From assembly GCA_945952415.1 (NCBI GenBank), contig CAMFIF010000003.1, forward strand, positions 186,001-250,000: a stretch of 64,000 nt of DNA, given 5' to 3'. The first letter of the stretch is position 1; every line of letters begins with the position of its first letter. Below, piece by piece: positions 46,338 to 54,719 of the stretch. This DNA comes from an uncultured Rhizobium sp. (GTDB lineage Bacteria > Pseudomonadota > Alphaproteobacteria > Rhizobiales > Rhizobiaceae). The translations under genes and the position numbers were made by a program. Under the pieces are notes generated by a model. It had not been told where the DNA came from. It did no database searches and saw nothing but the letters and a program-made list of their open reading frames with translations.

Positions 46338-46721
46338 GCCCGCCCATTCCTCTTCCTGTCGCCTTATCATTCAGCAAACGCAGAAGTGTTCAAGATCAAA
46401 TTCCCGGAACCATTGAAAGAATCCCCCGCCCCACGCTAAAGAGGGAGGCATTCGACGGAGAGCGGCCGGCAATCGCCATGGCCGCGCCCGGGCCTTTCCC
46501 GTGCGGACCGCCTCTTTCCAGCGAAGTTTTTCGAATAGGGTCTTGAGTGCGGCCAAGGAAGCTGTAATGTTTACCAATCGGTCAAATTCTCGATGAGACA
46601 AGCCGCCAAGGCTGCCATCGAAAACCCCTTCGAAAGAGGGTGCGGACAGCGTTCCGCTTGGCCATAAGGGAACGACAGAGCGGACGATCGCGGCCGCCCT
46701 AAAAAAGGTGAGGATGAACGC
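46338..46721. other. Intergenic region between rutR and the ureidopropionase-type gene
   Basis: About 380 bases carrying the divergent promoters. The best RutR-like box of the window (46570-46585) is the clear element. The rest shows no gene; an upstream run TTCAAGATCAAATTC near rutR is AT-rich and may contain the rutR promoter. Confidence 0.55.
46570..46585. promoter_or_regulatory. Candidate RutR operator
   Basis: TTTACCAATCGGTCAA matches the known E. coli RutR palindrome TTGACCA-NN-TGGTCAA at 12 of 14 fixed positions. It lies between the divergent rutR and hydrolase genes, about 140 bases before the hydrolase ATG, where a RutR dimer could control both. The consensus is from established work in E. 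coli; use in this organism is inferred. Confidence 0.65.
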
Positions 46722-47975
46722 ATGGTGGCAGCACCCGGCGAAAACATGCGCGTGAACGGTGACCGTCTCTGGGACACGCTCATGGAGATGGCAAAGATCG
46801 GCCCCGGGATTGCCGGCGGCAACAACCGCCAGACATTGACCGACGAAGATGGCGAAGGGCGCAGGCTCTTCCAGCGCTGGTGCGAGGCTTCGGGGCTCAC
46901 CATGGGCGTCGACACCATGGGCAACATGTTCTTCACCCGCCCCGGCACCGATCCCGATGCCCTGCCCGTCTATGTCGGCTCCCATCTCGACACCCAGCCG
47001 ACCGGCGGCAAGTTCGACGGCGTGCTCGGCGTGCTGGCGGGCCTGGAGGTCGTGCGTTCGATGAACGATCTCGGCATCCGCACGAAATCGCCCGTCGTCG
47101 TCACCAACTGGACCAACGAGGAAGGCGCCCGCTTCGCGCCCGCTATGCTCGCCTCCGGCGTCTTCGCCGGCATTCACGATGAGGCCTGGGCCAAGGAACG
47201 CACCGATGCCAAGGGCAAGAAGTTCGGCGAGGAGCTGAAGCGCATCGGCTGGGAGGGCGCCGAGCCCGTCGGCAGCCGCAAGATGAAGGCCTTCCTCGAA
47301 TACCACATCGAACAGGGCCCGATCCTCGAAGCCGAAGGCAAGGATATCGGCGTCGTCACCCATGGCCAGGGCCTCTGGTGGCTGCAGGTCACGCTGACCG
47401 GCAAGGAAGCCCATACCGGCTCCACCCCGATGCCGATGCGCAAGAACGCCTCGCTCGCCATGGGCCGCATCCTTGAGCTCGTCAACACCATCGCCATGGA
47501 CAACCAGCCGTCGGCCGTGGGCGGCGTGGGCCATATCGAGGTCTCGCCGGGCTCGCGCAACGTACTGCCCGGAAAGGTCGTCTTCACTGTGGACTTCCGC
47601 TCGCCGAACCAGGCGACGCTGGATGCCATGAAGGCCCGCTTCGAGGTGGAAGCCCCGAAGATCGTGGAACCCATGGGCGTCGGCATCGCCATCGAACCGG
47701 TCGGCCATTTCGACCCCGTCACCTTCAGCCCGGAGCTGACCGCAACGATCCGCAACGCGGCCGAACGGCTTGGCTACTCCCACCGCGACATCATCTCCGG
47801 CGCCGGCCACGACGCTTGCTGGATGAACAAGGTCGCCCCGACCGCCATGATCTTCTGTCCCTGCGTCGACGGCCTGTCGCACAACGAGGCGGAGGACATC
47901 TCGAAAGACTGGGCCGCCGCCGGCGCCGACGTGCTCCTGCACGCCGTGGTCGAAACGGCGGGTGTTGCGGAGTAA
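46722..47975 (+). CDS. Zn-dependent amidohydrolase, beta-ureidopropionase / N-carbamoyl-L-amino acid hydrolase type
   Basis: A 417-residue M20-family hydrolase. Metal ligands are in VGSHLDTQPTGGKFDG (His88 and Asp99) and TNEEGARF (Glu133-134), with a dimerisation domain carrying GKEAHTGSTPMP and a late GAGHDACW. The enzyme releases CO2 and NH3 from N-carbamoyl-beta-alanine, the third step of reductive pyrimidine breakdown; hydantoin-derived carbamoyl amino acids or allantoate are alternative substrates. GGTGAGGA precedes the ATG. The dihydropyrimidinase gene would follow directly if not for the DUF559 gene between them. Confidence 0.9.
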   Translation: MVAAPGENMRVNGDRLWDTLMEMAKIGPGIAGGNNRQTLTDEDGEGRRLFQRWCEASGLTMGVDTMGNMFFTRPGTDPDALPVYVGSHLDTQPTGGKFDGVLGVLAGLEVVRSMNDLGIRTKSPVVVTNWTNEEGARFAPAMLASGVFAGIHDEAWAKERTDAKGKKFGEELKRIGWEGAEPVGSRKMKAFLEYHIEQGPILEAEGKDIGVVTHGQGLWWLQVTLTGKEAHTGSTPMPMRKNASLAMGRILELVNTIAMDNQPSAVGGVGHIEVSPGSRNVLPGKVVFTVDFRSPNQATLDAMKARFEVEAPKIVEPMGVGIAIEPVGHFDPVTFSPELTATIRNAAERLGYSHRDIISGAGHDACWMNKVAPTAMIFCPCVDGLSHNEAEDISKDWAAAGADVLLHAVVETAGVAE

Positions 47976-47997
47976 GGGGATGGTGGCTTTCCGTCAT

Positions 47998-48034
47998 ACC
48001 CCCACCCCTAACCCCTCCCCACAGGGGGGAGGGG
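47998..48034 (-). repeat. C/G-rich intergenic repeat, copy 1 (inverted)
   Basis: ACCCCCACCCCTAACCCC followed by TCCCCACAGGGGGGAGGGG. Its reverse complement matches the two copies at 48096 and 48597. The core CTCCCC-ACAG-GGGGAG can form a hairpin. It sits just after the ureidopropionase-type gene. Confidence 0.8.
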
Positions 48035-48095
48035 AACGTGCCCAACCTTTCCGTTCAACGCTATCGAAGGGAAGCCGGCAGCGTCAGATCGTCCT

Positions 48096-48130
48096 CCTCC
48101 CCCCTGTGGGGAGGGATTAGGGTGGGGGTA
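48096..48130 (+). repeat. C/G-rich intergenic repeat, copy 2
   Basis: CTCCCCCCTGTGGGGAGGG then ATTAGGGTGGGGGT; the reverse complement of copy 1 with small differences (an A and a missing G). Copies 1 and 2 form a long inverted repeat around about 60 bases immediately before the DUF559 gene. Confidence 0.8.
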
Positions 48131-48139
48131 TCCGGAGCC

Positions 48140-48532
48140 ATGACGCCTTCGATGATACAGCAGTCAACCATACGCTTCGCGCGAAAGCTGCGACGAGACA
48201 TGACGGATGGAGAAAGAAGGCTCTGGTCGGAACTTAGGGAATTCCGCCACCATTTCGACATTCACGTCAGACGCCAGGTGCCGATCGGTCCTTACATCGC
48301 GGATTTCGCGATACATTCTAAAAAGCTTGTGATCGAGGTCGACGGCGAGTTTCATCAGCACCCGGAGCGCATCGGCCGGGATGAGAAGCGCGACAGATGG
48401 CTTCGGAGCCAAGGCTATCAGGTGATCAGGATCAGCACCGGAGACCTGGAACAGGCTTTCGACGGTTGCGTCGAGGAAATCATGCGAGCGCTTGGCCTGA
48501 TGGATGAGCAGAATTTGGCAAAGACAGACTGA
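48140..48532 (+). CDS. DUF559 family endonuclease-like protein
   Basis: A 130-residue protein of the DUF559 family, a predicted PD-(D/E)XK-type nuclease related to Vsr. It reads ARKLRRDMTDGERRLWSELR, then FRRQ-like VRRQVPIGPYIADFAIHSKKLVIEVDGEFH (Asp, Glu and Asp in the active-site pattern), and GYQVIRISTGDL. It would be cytoplasmic; real substrates are unknown. It interrupts the pyrimidine operon and is bordered by three copies of a short repeat, so it may be part of a small inserted cassette. Its AGA/CGA-rich codons and lower GC than its neighbours support a foreign origin. Confidence 0.85.
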   Translation: MTPSMIQQSTIRFARKLRRDMTDGERRLWSELREFRHHFDIHVRRQVPIGPYIADFAIHSKKLVIEVDGEFHQHPERIGRDEKRDRWLRSQGYQVIRISTGDLEQAFDGCVEEIMRALGLMDEQNLAKTD

Positions 48533-48596
48533 GTGTTCGGACATGCCCTCGTCCTTACGTTCTCTCCGCAAGGCGGAGGTGAATGGGGCGGAAGTC

Positions 48597-48633
48597 CCCC
48601 TCCCCCCTGTGGGGAGGGGTTAGGGGTGGGGGT
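48597..48633 (+). repeat. C/G-rich intergenic repeat, copy 3
   Basis: CCCCTCCCCCCTGTGGGGAG then GGGTTAGGGGTGGGGGT, the same orientation as copy 2 and inverted relative to copy 1. Together copies 1 and 3 flank the DUF559 gene in opposite orientation. It lies 34 bases before the dihydropyrimidinase ATG. Confidence 0.8.
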
Positions 48634-48666
48634 CCAGAACGGCAAAAGACAAAAGAGGGAACATCC

Positions 48667-50121
48667 ATGAGCACCATCATCAAGAACGGGACGATCGTCA
48701 CGGCGGATCTGACCTACAAGGCGGATGTGAAGATCGAGGGCGGGAAGATCGTCGAGATCGGGCAGAACCTCTCGGGCGGCCAGGAGCTGGATGCGACGGG
48801 CTGCTATGTGATGCCGGGTGGCATCGATCCGCATACCCATCTGGAAATGCCCTTCATGGGCACCTATTCCGCCGACGATTTCGAAAGCGGCACCCGCGCG
48901 GGCCTTGCCGGCGGCACGACCATGGTGGTGGATTTTGCCCTGCCCTCGCCCGGCCAGTCGCTCGTTGATGCGCTGAACATGTGGCACAACAAGACGAGCC
49001 GCGCGACGGCAGACTTCTCCTTCCACATGGCCGTCACCTGGTGGGGCGAGCAGGTCTTCAACGACATGGCGACCATCGTCAACGAGAAGGGCATCAATTC
49101 CTTCAAGCACTTCATGGCCTACAAGGGCGCGCTGATGGTCGATGATGACGAGATGTTCTCGTCCTTCCAGCGCGTGGGCGAGCTCGGTGCGCTCGCCATG
49201 GTCCATGCGGAAAACGGCGACGTGGTCGCCCAGATGCAGGCAAAGCTGCTCGCCGAAGGCAACAACGGGCCGGAGGCGCACGCCTATTCCCGCCCCGCCG
49301 AGGTGGAGGGCGAGGCCACCAACCGCGCGATCATGATCGCCGACATGGCGGGCGTGCCGCTTTACGTGGTACACACCTCCTGCGAACAGGCCCATGAAGC
49401 CATCCGCCGCGCCCGCGCCAAGGGCATGCGCGTCTATGGCGAACCGCTGATCCAGCACCTGACGCTCGACGAGAGCGAATATGCGAACCCTGACTGGGAC
49501 CATGCCGCCCGGCGCGTCATGTCGCCGCCCTTCCGCAACAAGACCCATCAGGACAGCCTCTGGGCCGGCCTTTCCTCAGGCTCGCTGCAGGTGGTGGCGA
49601 CCGACCACTGCGCCTTCACCTCCGAGCAGAAGCGCTTCGGCATCGGCGATTTCACCAAGATCCCGAACGGCACCGGCGGCCTGGAAGACCGCATGCCGAT
49701 GCTCTGGACCCATGGCGTGAACACCGGCCGCATTACCATGAACGAATTCGTGGCCGTCACCTCCACCAATATCGCCAAGATCCTCAACATGTATCCGAAG
49801 AAGGGCGCGATCCTGGTCGGCGCCGATGCGGATATCGTGGTCTGGGACCCGGCGAAGAAGAAGACGATTTCGGCCGGGAGCCAGCAGTCCTCCATCGATT
49901 ACAACGTCTTCGAGGGGAAGGAAGTCACGGGCCTGCCGCGCTTCACGCTGACGCGCGGCCACCTCGCCATCAATGACGGCAAGGTGGATACGCGGGAAGG
50001 CCACGGGCAGTTCGTCAAGCGTCCGCCGGTCACCCCGGTCAACAGGGCGCTGTCGACCTGGAAGGAAATCACCGCGCCGCGCAAGGTGCAACGCACCGGC
50101 ATTCCGGCCACGGGCGTCTGA
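48667..50121 (+). CDS. hydA: Dihydropyrimidinase (D-hydantoinase)
   Basis: A 484-residue cyclic amidohydrolase that opens dihydrouracil/dihydrothymine to N-carbamoyl-beta-amino acids, or hydantoins to carbamoyl amino acids. The binuclear zinc site is visible: GGIDPHTHLEMPFMG (His57, His59), carboxylated Lys153 in SFKHFMAYKGALMV, then VVHTSCEQ, with TDHCAFT holding the Asp. Substrate loop residues near EDRMPMLW are as in bacterial enzymes. The start is at MSTIIKNG with AGAGGGAAC upstream. It follows repeat copy 3 and precedes a terminator. Confidence 0.94.
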   Translation: MSTIIKNGTIVTADLTYKADVKIEGGKIVEIGQNLSGGQELDATGCYVMPGGIDPHTHLEMPFMGTYSADDFESGTRAGLAGGTTMVVDFALPSPGQSLVDALNMWHNKTSRATADFSFHMAVTWWGEQVFNDMATIVNEKGINSFKHFMAYKGALMVDDDEMFSSFQRVGELGALAMVHAENGDVVAQMQAKLLAEGNNGPEAHAYSRPAEVEGEATNRAIMIADMAGVPLYVVHTSCEQAHEAIRRARAKGMRVYGEPLIQHLTLDESEYANPDWDHAARRVMSPPFRNKTHQDSLWAGLSSGSLQVVATDHCAFTSEQKRFGIGDFTKIPNGTGGLEDRMPMLWTHGVNTGRITMNEFVAVTSTNIAKILNMYPKKGAILVGADADIVVWDPAKKKTISAGSQQSSIDYNVFEGKEVTGLPRFTLTRGHLAINDGKVDTREGHGQFVKRPPVTPVNRALSTWKEITAPRKVQRTGIPATGV

Positions 50122-50133
50122 ATGGAACAGTTT

Positions 50134-50170
50134 CCGTCCCTCCCGCGAAAGCGGCGAGGGACGGTTTTCG
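50134..50170 (+). terminator. Rho-independent terminator after dihydropyrimidinase gene
   Basis: Arms CCGTCCCTC and GAGGGACGG enclose CCGCGAAAGCGGC, which itself folds, followed by TTTTCGTTT. It may only partly separate the catabolic genes from the ABC importer genes. Confidence 0.85.
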
Positions 50171-50234
50171 TTTAAGGGGGATATCCGCGCCCAAAAGGCT
50201 GGCGGATGAGAAGGGCAATGTGGGACGCCACGAC

Positions 50235-51026
50235 ATGAGTGAAAACAAGAAGACCGTCGTATCCGCCAGGGATCTCTGTCTGACCTTCGAGACCAATGAC
50301 GGACCCGTCAATGCGCTCTCGAACGTCAATCTGAACATCGAGAAGGGCGATTTCGTCTCCTTCATCGGCCCGTCCGGCTGCGGCAAGACCACCTTTCTGC
50401 GGGTGATCGCCGATCTTGAGCAGAAGACGGCCGGCACCATCACCGTCAACGGCATGTCGCCGGAAGAGGCCCGACGCGCCCGCGCCTATGGCTATGTCTT
50501 TCAGGCCGCCGCGCTCTATCCCTGGCGCACCATCGAGAAGAACATCGCCCTGCCGCTCGAAATCATGGGCTATTCCGCAGCGGAGATGCAGAAGCGCATC
50601 GCCGAGACGCTGGAACTCGTGAACCTCACCGGATTCGGCAAGAAGTTCCCCTGGCAGCTCTCCGGAGGCATGCAGCAGCGTGCCTCGATTGCCCGCGCGC
50701 TCGCCTTCGATGCGGACCTGCTGCTGATGGACGAGCCCTTCGGCGCGCTCGACGAAATCGTTCGCGATCATCTGAACGAGCAGCTCCTGAAGCTCTGGGC
50801 CCGCACCGAGAAGACGATCTGCTTCGTCACCCATTCCATTCCGGAAGCGGTCTACCTCTCGACCAAGATCGTGGTTATGAGCCCGCGCCCGGGCCGCGTC
50901 ACGGATGTGATCGACAGTCCCCTGCCCCGGGAGCGTCCGCTCGACATTCGCGAAACGCCGCAATTCCTCGAAATTGCCCACCGGGTCCGCGAAGGGCTCC
51001 GCGCCGGCCATTCCTATGACGAATAG
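50235..51026 (+). CDS. ABC transporter ATP-binding protein (NrtD/SsuB/ThiZ type)
   Basis: A 263-residue ATPase: Walker A GPSGCGKT, QLSGGMQQR signature, LLMDEPFGALDEI Walker B, and FVTHSIPEAVYL H-loop. This subtype partners with THI5/SsuA-like binding proteins, one of which ends this operon. It is thought to import pyrimidines or a related nitrogen compound in step with neighbouring enzymes. The start could also be the in-frame GTG at 50220 (five residues longer), which has AGAAGGG at better spacing; I list the ATG. Confidence 0.9.
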   Translation: MSENKKTVVSARDLCLTFETNDGPVNALSNVNLNIEKGDFVSFIGPSGCGKTTFLRVIADLEQKTAGTITVNGMSPEEARRARAYGYVFQAAALYPWRTIEKNIALPLEIMGYSAAEMQKRIAETLELVNLTGFGKKFPWQLSGGMQQRASIARALAFDADLLLMDEPFGALDEIVRDHLNEQLLKLWARTEKTICFVTHSIPEAVYLSTKIVVMSPRPGRVTDVIDSPLPRERPLDIRETPQFLEIAHRVREGLRAGHSYDE

Positions 51027-51035
51027 GAGGCCATC

Positions 51036-51371
51036 GTGAAGCTCTGGGTCATCCTGATGCTCGGCGTCACCACCGGCATCTTCATCGCCGCCGCCTCCAC
51101 GCTCAAGCTCTATGCGGGCGGCGCGCCCTTCTATACGCTCCTGGGAGCGCTGGCGCTCTATGTCACGGGCAATATTCTCGTGGTGCCGCTGATGAGGGAG
51201 TCCGGTCTCGGCGTCACCATTTCCATCCTGTCGGTCACCCAGCTGCTGCTGGTCAACCTGATCGCCTTCCTCGTCTATGGAGAGAAGATCAGCCCGACCC
51301 AGCTTTCAGGCATCGCGCTCGGCACGCTCGCCATTGCACTGATGCTCTGGCCCAGCCAGGGAGGGGCCTGA
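51036..51371 (+). CDS. Small four-helix membrane protein (half EamA/SMR-like)
   Basis: A 111-residue inner-membrane protein with four hydrophobic helices. The end SGLGVTISILSVTQLLLVNLIAFLVYGEKISPTQLSGIALGTLAIALML resembles one half of an EamA/SMR transporter, including the conserved EKIS-x4-GIALG. It lies inside the ABC importer operon between the ATPase and permease genes (9 and 3 bp gaps), where no such part belongs to a standard ABC transporter. It may dimerise. The role in uptake is unknown. Confidence 0.75.
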   Translation: MKLWVILMLGVTTGIFIAAASTLKLYAGGAPFYTLLGALALYVTGNILVVPLMRESGLGVTISILSVTQLLLVNLIAFLVYGEKISPTQLSGIALGTLAIALMLWPSQGGA

Positions 51372-51374
51372 TCC

Positions 51375-52259
51375 ATGGAAAAGCCCAATATTTTCAAGGA
51401 CAGCATTTTTCCGATAACCACGGTCGTGATCGCCATCCTGATCGTCTGGCATGTCTTCGTCGTGGTCTTGAACGCCCCCTTCGAGCGCGACCAGGCGGCC
51501 CGCGCCGGCACCACCCTCACCTTCTCAGAGCTTCTGCCCAAGGTCTTCAACCAGGAGCGACCGGTGCTTCCTGCGCCGCATCAGATCGTGGCGGAACTCT
51601 GGGATACGACCTTCAACAAGCCGATTACCTCCAAGCGCAGCCTTTTCTACCATGCCTGGGTGACGCTCTCGGCCACGCTTGCGGGCTTCGGCATCGGCAC
51701 GGCGCTCGGCATTCTCCTCGCCATCGGCATCGTCCACAACCGCGCCATCGACCGCTCGCTGATGCCTTGGGTGATCGCCAGCCAGACCGTGCCGATCATC
51801 GCTGTCGCGCCTATGGTCATCGTCGTGCTGAATTCCATCGGCATTTCCGGCCTGTTGCCGAAGGCGCTGATCTCGACCTATTTGTCCTTTTTCCCTGTTG
51901 TCGTCGGCATGGTGAAGGGTCTCAGAAGCCCGGAAATGATGCATCTCGATCTCATGCGCACCTATAACGCCTCCCGCGCCCAGGTCTTCTGGAAGCTTCG
52001 CTGGCCCGCCTCCATGCCCTATCTCTTCACCTCGCTGAAAGTGGCGATCGCGATTTCGCTCGTCGGGGCCATTGTCGGCGAACTGCCGACCGGCGCCGTC
52101 GCCGGTCTTGGCGCCCGCCTGCTTTCCGGCTCCTATTACGGGCAGACGGTGCAGATCTGGGCGGCCCTCTTCATGGCGGCAGCCCTTGCCGCCGTGCTCG
52201 TGGGCATCGTCGGAGTGGCCCATTCCATGGTGCTGAAGCGGATGGGGGTGAAGCCATGA
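51375..52259 (+). CDS. ABC transporter permease, first of pair
   Basis: A 294-residue SsuC/TauC-type permease. It has an N-terminal anchor helix (VVIAILIVWHVFVVVLN), a periplasmic stretch, then five helices; the coupling loop reads MHLDLMRTYNASRAQVFWKLRWPASMPYLFTSL. It overlaps the second permease gene by four bases, and the two likely form a heterodimer channel. Confidence 0.9.
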   Translation: MEKPNIFKDSIFPITTVVIAILIVWHVFVVVLNAPFERDQAARAGTTLTFSELLPKVFNQERPVLPAPHQIVAELWDTTFNKPITSKRSLFYHAWVTLSATLAGFGIGTALGILLAIGIVHNRAIDRSLMPWVIASQTVPIIAVAPMVIVVLNSIGISGLLPKALISTYLSFFPVVVGMVKGLRSPEMMHLDLMRTYNASRAQVFWKLRWPASMPYLFTSLKVAIAISLVGAIVGELPTGAVAGLGARLLSGSYYGQTVQIWAALFMAAALAAVLVGIVGVAHSMVLKRMGVKP

Positions 52260-53140
52260 ACGGCATCGAAGCGAACAGCGGCTATCTGGTCTTTGCCATG
52301 GTGTTCTGGGTGGCGACCTGGGGCCTCAATGAATGGCTCGTACGCCAGAAGCTTGCGAACCCCACCGCAAACCGGCTGCTCGGGCTTGCCGTTCCGCTCC
52401 TGTTCGGGGTGACCCTGCTGGTCGTCTGGGAATGCATCGTGCGGGGCTTTGCCATTCCGGCAATTCTCCTGCCCGCCCCCTCCGCCATCTGGACGAAGCT
52501 CATCAACTCCCTCCCGATTCTCGCGGCGGATTTCCGTCAGACCTTCCTGAAGGCCGTGCTGACAGGTTTCGTCGCGGGCTCCGGCCTCGGCTTCATCGTT
52601 GCCCTCCTCATCGACCGCTCCCCCTTCCTGCAGAAGGGGCTGCTGCCGATCGGCAACTTCGTCTCGGCGCTCCCCATCGTCGGCGTCGCCCCGATCATGG
52701 TCATGTGGTTCGGTTTCGACTGGCCGTCCAAGGTGGCCGTGGTGGTCATCATGACCTTCTTCCCCATGCTGGTGAATACGGTTCAGGGGCTTGCCGCCGC
52801 CAGCCACATGGAGCGGGACCTGATGCGCACCTATGCCGCAAGCTGGTGGCAGACGCTGACAAAATTGAGGCTTCCCGCGGCCGCGCCTTTCATATTCAAT
52901 GCGCTGAAGATCAATTCCACGCTGGCGCTCATCGGGGCCATCGTGGCGGAGTTTTTCGGTACCCCGATCGTCGGCATGGGCTTCCGCATTTCCACCGAGG
53001 TGGGCCGCGCCAACATCGATATGGTCTGGGCCGAAATTGCCGTGGCGGCGCTTGCCGGCTCCGCATTCTACGGTGTGGTCGCGCTGGTGGAACGCGCGGT
53101 CACGTTCTGGCATCCGTCTGTCCGCGGTGGACGGGCGTAA
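52256..53140 (+). CDS. ABC transporter permease, second of pair
   Basis: A 294-residue permease homologous to its neighbour. Six helices are seen, with VLTGFVAGSGLGFIVALLID and coupling loop MERDLMRTYAASWWQTLTKLRLPAAAPFIFNAL. The start overlaps the preceding stop (ATGA). It works with the ATPase at 50235 and the binding protein at 53164. Confidence 0.9.
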   Translation: MNGIEANSGYLVFAMVFWVATWGLNEWLVRQKLANPTANRLLGLAVPLLFGVTLLVVWECIVRGFAIPAILLPAPSAIWTKLINSLPILAADFRQTFLKAVLTGFVAGSGLGFIVALLIDRSPFLQKGLLPIGNFVSALPIVGVAPIMVMWFGFDWPSKVAVVVIMTFFPMLVNTVQGLAAASHMERDLMRTYAASWWQTLTKLRLPAAAPFIFNALKINSTLALIGAIVAEFFGTPIVGMGFRISTEVGRANIDMVWAEIAVAALAGSAFYGVVALVERAVTFWHPSVRGGRA

Positions 53141-53163
53141 ACAAGAAAAGAGGGAACCAAGGA

Positions 53164-54156
53164 ATGAAAAACAAGCTGACATCGCTGATACTCGCCGGCG
53201 CCGTGTCGCTGATGGCCATGCAGGCCATGGCGGCGGACAAGGTCACCCTTCAGCTGAAGTGGGTCACCCAGGCGCAGTTCGCCGGCTATTACGTGGCGAA
53301 GGACAAGGGCTTTTACGAGGAAGAAGGCCTGGATGTGGACATCAAGCCGGGCGGCCCGGACATTTCCCCGGTTCAGGTGCTGGCCGGCGGTGGGGCCGAT
53401 GTGGTGGTCGACTGGATGCCCGATGCGCTCGCGAACCGCGAAAAGGGCCTGCCGCTCGTCAACATCGCCCAGCCTTTCAAGACCTCGGGCATGATGCTGA
53501 CCTGCCTGAAGGAATCGGGCGTTTCGAAGCCCGAGGACCTGAAGGGCAAGACGCTCGGCGTGTGGTTCTTCGGCAATGAATACCCGTTCCTTTCCTGGAT
53601 GTCGAAGCTTGGCTTCTCCACCCAGGGCGGGGCCGATGGCGTGACCGTGCTGAAGCAGGGCTTCAACGTCGATCCGCTGCTGCAGAAGCAGGCTGCCTGC
53701 ATTTCCACCATGACCTACAATGAATACTGGCAGGTCATCGATGCCGGCATCAAGGCGGAAGACCTCGTTACCTTCAAGTATGAAGACCAGGGCGTCGCCA
53801 CGCTGGAAGACGGCCTCTACGTGCTGGAAGACAAGCTGAAGGACCAGGCCTTCAAGGACAAGATGGTCAAGTTCGTCCGCGCTTCCATGAAGGGCTGGAA
53901 ATATGCCGAGCAGAACCCGGACGAAGCTGCCGGCATCGTGCTCGACAACGACGCATCCGGCGCCCAGACCGAAAAGCACCAGAAGCGCATGATGGGCGAA
54001 GTGGCGAAGCTCACCGCCGGCTCGAACGGCGCGCTCGACGAAGCCGACTACAAGCGCACCGTGGCAACCCTGCTCGGCGGCGGTTCGGATCCGGTCATTT
54101 CCAAGGAACCGGCAGGCGCCTTCACCCACGAAATCACCGATGCGGCCCTGAAATAG
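53164..54156 (+). CDS. ABC transporter substrate-binding protein (NMT1/THI5-like)
   Basis: A 330-residue periplasmic protein. The signal peptide is MKNKLTSLILAGAVSLMAMQ with cleavage after AMAA. The mature protein starts DKVTLQLKWVTQAQFAGYYVA, the THI5/NMT1 hallmark for pyrimidine-like ligands, then GFYEEEGLDVDIKPGGPD and WMPDALANREKG. Family members bind hydroxymethylpyrimidine precursors, riboflavin or similar rings. Next to dihydropyrimidinase, uptake of uracil/thymine or a hydantoin-like compound is the best guess. AAGGA precedes the ATG. Confidence 0.88.
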   Translation: MKNKLTSLILAGAVSLMAMQAMAADKVTLQLKWVTQAQFAGYYVAKDKGFYEEEGLDVDIKPGGPDISPVQVLAGGGADVVVDWMPDALANREKGLPLVNIAQPFKTSGMMLTCLKESGVSKPEDLKGKTLGVWFFGNEYPFLSWMSKLGFSTQGGADGVTVLKQGFNVDPLLQKQAACISTMTYNEYWQVIDAGIKAEDLVTFKYEDQGVATLEDGLYVLEDKLKDQAFKDKMVKFVRASMKGWKYAEQNPDEAAGIVLDNDASGAQTEKHQKRMMGEVAKLTAGSNGALDEADYKRTVATLLGGGSDPVISKEPAGAFTHEITDAALK

Positions 54157-54719
54157 GCCGCGCGTGAACGCATGAGGAACAGCCGCGCGGCCAATGGTTT
54201 GCGCGGCTGTCATGCCCGCATCAAAACAATTGATGCGTTCGGCGAAGTACTGTTGCCTTCAGGTCATTGATTTAACAATTGTTCGTTATTAGACAAAGAG
54301 CCGGCGGGAGCGGGTTTCCGGTTCGCTAGGTGAAATTTTGCATGGATTCACCACACCGCCTGATAATGCCTTGCGGTTTGCATGGGGCATCCCCACATAG
54401 GGCTGGTTTCTGATATTTGCCAGTTTCGGGAGAATGCCGGCGCGGTTCTAGCGCAACCACAGGGAAAGAGCAGGCAGCACGACAGTTCGGTGCCCTCATT
54501 CCCTGAATGCGGGGCGGCGGACATTGCCAAGGCCGATGACGGGCAAGACAAATGGATGAAACGCCCTTTCACGGTTGACGATTTGCGTGGCGAGGCAAGG
54601 CACTGACATCCAGGGGGATGGATGGCCTTCGCGACCGCCGAGGACAAAACCGGTTCGAGAGGGATGCCGCCTGCACCAGGCCTGCGCGCCTCACGTCGGA
54701 CCGATCAACAGGATTTGGA
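54157..54719. other. Long intergenic region before RND efflux genes
   Basis: About 560 bases with no supported gene. At 54179-54209 an inverted repeat (AGCCGCGC / GCGCGGCT) without a clear T-run may end the importer operon. An AT-rich patch (54220-54300, with AACAATTGTT-like sequence) may hold the efflux promoter. Short open frames on both strands lack ribosome sites or recognisable sequence. Confidence 0.5.

Noticed and set aside
47998-48633. CRISPR array formed by the C/G-rich repeats
   Set aside because: Only three copies in mixed orientation with unequal spacing (about 60 and 470 bases), and no cas genes.
54382-54647. Small overlapping open frames on both strands in the long gap before the RND genes
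   Set aside because: No ribosome site, no recognisable sequence and neither frame shows coding bias.
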